This document shows positions 60,441-64,000 of a stretch of 64,000 bases of DNA, piece by piece. Under the pieces are notes generated by a model that saw only the letters and a program-made list of their open reading frames with translations, made no database searches and was not told the origin of the DNA. Source of the stretch: Auanema rhodensis (Eukaryota > Nematoda > Chromadorea > Rhabditida > Rhabditidae); assembly GCA_964057225.1 (NCBI GenBank), contig OZ059896.1, forward strand, positions 18,100,501 through 18,164,500, given 5' to 3'. Both the position numbers and the translations under genes were made by a program. Position 1 is the stretch's first letter; every line of letters starts with the position of its first letter.

Positions 60441-63400
60441 CCAGACAAGACATAGAGATATGAAAAAATGAAAAAATAGAGTAAAGAACTAGGAGAGTTC
60501 AGAGAAACTGGGAGGCTCGATGTGTTAGTGATGTTGCTTGTATATGCTTGCTTGGCGATTGTTCAGAGCTGCCGATGTTGATATGTTGAATGCTTTTTTC
60601 TCTAAATCTCTTTGTATTGTCATCTTTTCATTCTTTCTCTCTAACTATTTCATTCTGTGTATATCTATCATGAAAAAGTAAACGTTAGAAAGAAAGTGGA
60701 CGACCAAAGAATACAGCAGAAAAATTTTGAATAGAAAAGTTAAAATTCAAAAAAAAAACGAAAGTTTTGAAAAATCAAACTTTTTTTAAGTTTAATTTGT
60801 AAATAAAATACGATAGGACAAGAGGTTATCTATATACACGTAGTATATAGTATAAACGTATCATAATACATACAACAAACCCATAAACGGAAGTATGATC
60901 ATGGTAATATACATTCAATTTTCATTGTCTTGTCATCCTACTATTGAAGTGCTGGTCAGTGCTGTTTGGTCAAATCAAAGTATAAGAGCTTGGATTGTTG
61001 TTATGGTTTTCCTCAATCCAGCTCTTTCCTATACATGTATATATATATATACATTCATATATATATATATATATATATATAAGAAGGAAAATCAAGAATC
61101 GCCCGAAATGATTCAATCAACTAACAAGCTGGCTGCCAATTATCTGTTTAAGGAAGATTTCGAGACATATACAAGAACTGAAACTCTGGTATTTTCTTTC
61201 ACTATTACTTAAATAACTTGTTTAAAGCCTTGTACACAAAATACAGATTATAAGAGGGAGAAATGGAAATAGAAAGAGAGAGGGAAAGAGAGCGAAATGG
61301 AATGTTTAGCTTCTCTAGGAGAAGATGGGGTAGTAATGGTAGTTAGAGATGAATAAAATCCTTTTTCTTCTATAGCATTACTCTCATCCTGATTTGTTTC
61401 TTTCATGTTTAGAAGAAGAAATAAGAAATAGATAAGTTATGGATATCAACCAGTGTTATGAATGAAGGAAAAGCTGGACGTAAATGTGAAAAAGAGTGAA
61501 TAAGATAGTTTGAGAGAAAAGACTGACTATATGTCTTACCATATGTAATAAAAGTTTGCAATTTACATATAATTAACTAAATTTTGACAAAAAAACAAAT
61601 TGATTGGATTCGAATTGGATTCGAATTTTATGAAAAAATCTTTCATAACCAACATTTTTAGTTTCCCAAATAGCTCAATATCATTGGAAAATGAATCATA
61701 CATCTAGTGAGAGAGTGTGTAGGTACAATAGACATCAGACAACAAAACATGGAAATGATGAGTATAGTGAAGAGAATCAGACAAAATTGGTCAGAAGAAA
61801 GATGTTCAAAACGGATGTAAGCCATAAATGACCTTTGTTCGTGCATAGAAAAGTTGTAACAAATCACTTGTTCAGAATATATATCCAGTAATACTTAAAA
61901 TTACTTATTTGTAAAAAATGTTGATCTTTAACTTTTAGAAAAAAAAATTTCGAAAGAAGGGAAATAATTTTAAGAAGACTTTCAAAGCTTAGAAAAGATA
62001 TATTATAATAAATATATAGATATATTATAGTATAATTATACATAATACATAATATAATAATTCCAAAAAAAAAAAAAAAAAGTTTCACAAATTTAAGAAA
62101 AAGAAATATCAAGTTTTATGAAGATTTTTATCTAAAAATGGTAAAATGAAGAAGATTGATTCCAGATTTTTAAGAATATTATATGAATAACTTCATTAAT
62201 AATATTATTTTTTTAAAACATAAAAGAAAGAATTTGTCATATGAAGAAGAATTCAACAACAAGTATTTACATATCTTTGCTTAATCTTTTCTTTTTTTTT
62301 TGAATTTTGTTTATCTGTTTGTTTATCCTCTCTAACTCTCAATGTTAAATCTAGGTTTTATGTCTGTAATATATTATATATTGTTTTCTATTTATATATT
62401 ATATATATATATATATTATAATATATATAATATACTATGTGCCATAGTAATAGTTAGTACCAAGTGGTACTACCCCCCCCCCACAAATGTTTTTTCCCTG
62501 AACTTTTTCGTTTAAAATCTCATTTGATAATTTTTTTAATTTTTGTTTTTTATATATATATATATATATATTCTTAGGCATATATAGTAGAAATATTATT
62601 TGTTTTCATAATTATATTTCATTAAAATTATTTAAATAATAGCTTTGTGAAAATGAAATTATAATTAAAGGTTGGTAAAGGTTTTTGAAATATATTAAAG
62701 GTATATTGATAGAGAAGATACATAGATTAAATATTAAAAATAAATAGAATGATAGAAAGAAATATTTCAAGAAAATACGAAACTATTAAATGAATGGAAG
62801 AAACATTAGAAAATATCTTAGGAATAAATGATTTTTTCCTTTTTTTTTGGAAAAAATTTCCGATGTTCTTTGATTTTGGAAATTCAATGATTGCTGTTTC
62901 ATTCAGTGGCAGTAATTTTGATAAGTGAAAGAGATGAAGTAAGCAACTTTCTTGTCCTTTGATTATAAAAGAAAATAAATTGGAAAACAATCCATAATGG
63001 GTGAAAGTTAACAAATAATTCATAAGGTTGATACAATGATAAAACAAGAAAAACTGTTGAGACGTGATAACAATAGAAAAAGTATTTTCGAGAAATAGTG
63101 ATGAATAAGTATATTAAAGTAAAACGAAATGATATTAGAAAACACAATAGAATACTACTGACCACTAAATACATAGTTAATTACTAATTTTAACTTTTAA
63201 CTTAGAAATTATCATTTGTATCTCATTTATTTCCAGCATAGAGCAGATCAGATCTGTAGCGAGATGTGTATGTTTCAAAGGAAAAATAAGAATGAGGGAG
63301 ACAAAGGTGACAGAGTGAAAGAGAATAGAGAAAGAAGTTTTCAGATGCGCAGCTATATGCATATCAACAGAAATGCTTGAATTCATTCTGTTTCTGAATC

Positions 63401-64000
63401 ATATGAGTCATGTTCGTGTTATGTTCTACTTATTCAGAAAATTACGTATACTACAGGCATTTTTCCATTGTTTTCTTTTAGTTTGACAGACGGTATGGGA
63501 TAGTATGAAAGAAGGAGAGAGAAAACAAGTAAGAAAGAGAAAAGGATGCATGTAAAAAGATTGATTTTGAATTTTTTTTTTTGATTTTATTAATTTTTAA
63601 ATATTATTTATAAGATATTCTTCTTTGGATATTTATAAAATAAATATATTTTTAATTTATAAGTTTTTCATTTTTGAGTTCAATTGAAACACTTGCTTAT
63701 GAGAAAAGTTTCTTTTTTTTGAAACATTATGAGAAGTTGATCTATTTACTCAAAAAGCAGATAAGAACTACCGTAGATGGTTTGAAAATAAGAAAATGAG
63801 TTTTGAAAGAGAAAATTCCTTATAAATCAAAGGCTAGACGTTCTGAGAAAAAAAAGTTCAGAGATACTTATATGAAAAGAGCAAATAATTTGAAAACTTC
63901 ACAAGTAGGGATTAGATGAATGTGAATTTTTGAATTTGATTGAATATTATAACAAAAACTAAATGAAACTGAAAGGAACGAACAAATGAAGAAGAAGAAG

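Larger units (their letters stand above)
46333..64000. other. 17.7-kb non-coding stretch: probable long 5' intron / regulatory region
   Basis: No exon with domain support was found on either strand. Most open frames are Ser/Leu- or Glu/Arg-rich translations of GA or TC tracts. A region near 49440-49520 has exon-like composition, with a possible minus-strand acceptor CTGCTTCAG and donor GTCAGG, but no recognisable product. The stretch is strongly purine-rich on the plus strand, with many (GA)n tracts, and contains short GC-rich islands listed separately. A missing 5' exon of the zinc-finger gene may lie here or beyond 64000. Confidence 0.5.

Noticed and set aside
1-64000. tRNA, rRNA or CRISPR features
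   Set aside because: No cloverleaf with a GGTTCRANYCC arm, no rRNA-like sequence and no regularly spaced repeats were seen by eye. A tRNAscan or Rfam search was not possible.

Overview
The window reads as nuclear DNA of a nematode. It is AT-rich. Its genes are dense in short introns (many 40-70 bp) with GT..(T)TTAG/TTTCAG borders. Several start codons sit only a few bases after an intron-type acceptor, as expected for spliced-leader trans-splicing. Gene content is also nematode-like: a divergent nuclear hormone receptor, SXP/RAL-2 (DUF148) secreted proteins, LRAT-fold proteins, troponin I and a cuticle-type PAN+ZP protein. I cannot name the species. Exon borders were assembled by eye from splice sites and reading-frame continuity, so single borders may be off by a base.

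Layout. 1-3.7 kb: nuclear hormone receptor, minus strand, cut by the left edge. 5.1-6.7 kb: secreted helical orphan with an Asn/Lys-rich tail. 9-21 kb: an accessory island with four SXP/RAL-2 paralogues (one carrying Gly-rich 25-residue repeats), three decaying LRAT-like genes, and many transposon remnants (two mariner, one Merlin-like, two hAT-like copies in inverted orientation, a GC-rich fold-back element, a 379-bp TIR element and a perfect 135-bp direct repeat). 21-29 kb: mostly non-coding, with one secreted cysteine-rich gene and isolated candidate exons. 29.4-31.0 kb: troponin I. 32.5-41.1 kb: a complete 26-exon PAN/ZP transmembrane protein (NOAH/NompA type), with an opposite-strand formiminoglutamate-deiminase-like gene inside one of its introns. 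42.8-46.3 kb: the 3' part of an 11-finger C2H2 transcription factor. 46.3-64 kb: no convincing exons; probably the long first intron and/or upstream regulatory region of the zinc-finger gene, packed with GA/TC microsatellites and a recurring GC-rich dyad motif.

The left 21 kb looks like fast-evolving, secreted and transposon-rich DNA. The right 35 kb holds conserved muscle, cuticle and regulatory genes. No rRNA, tRNA, CRISPR array or bacterial operon was seen. The least explained signals are the GC-rich dyad and hairpin islands at 48.6-60.4 kb, the fold-back element at 16.9-17.25 kb and the eroding LRAT cluster.

[Form note: the original answer gave no feature confidence values; the uniform 0.5 is a placeholder required by the schema, not an estimate.]
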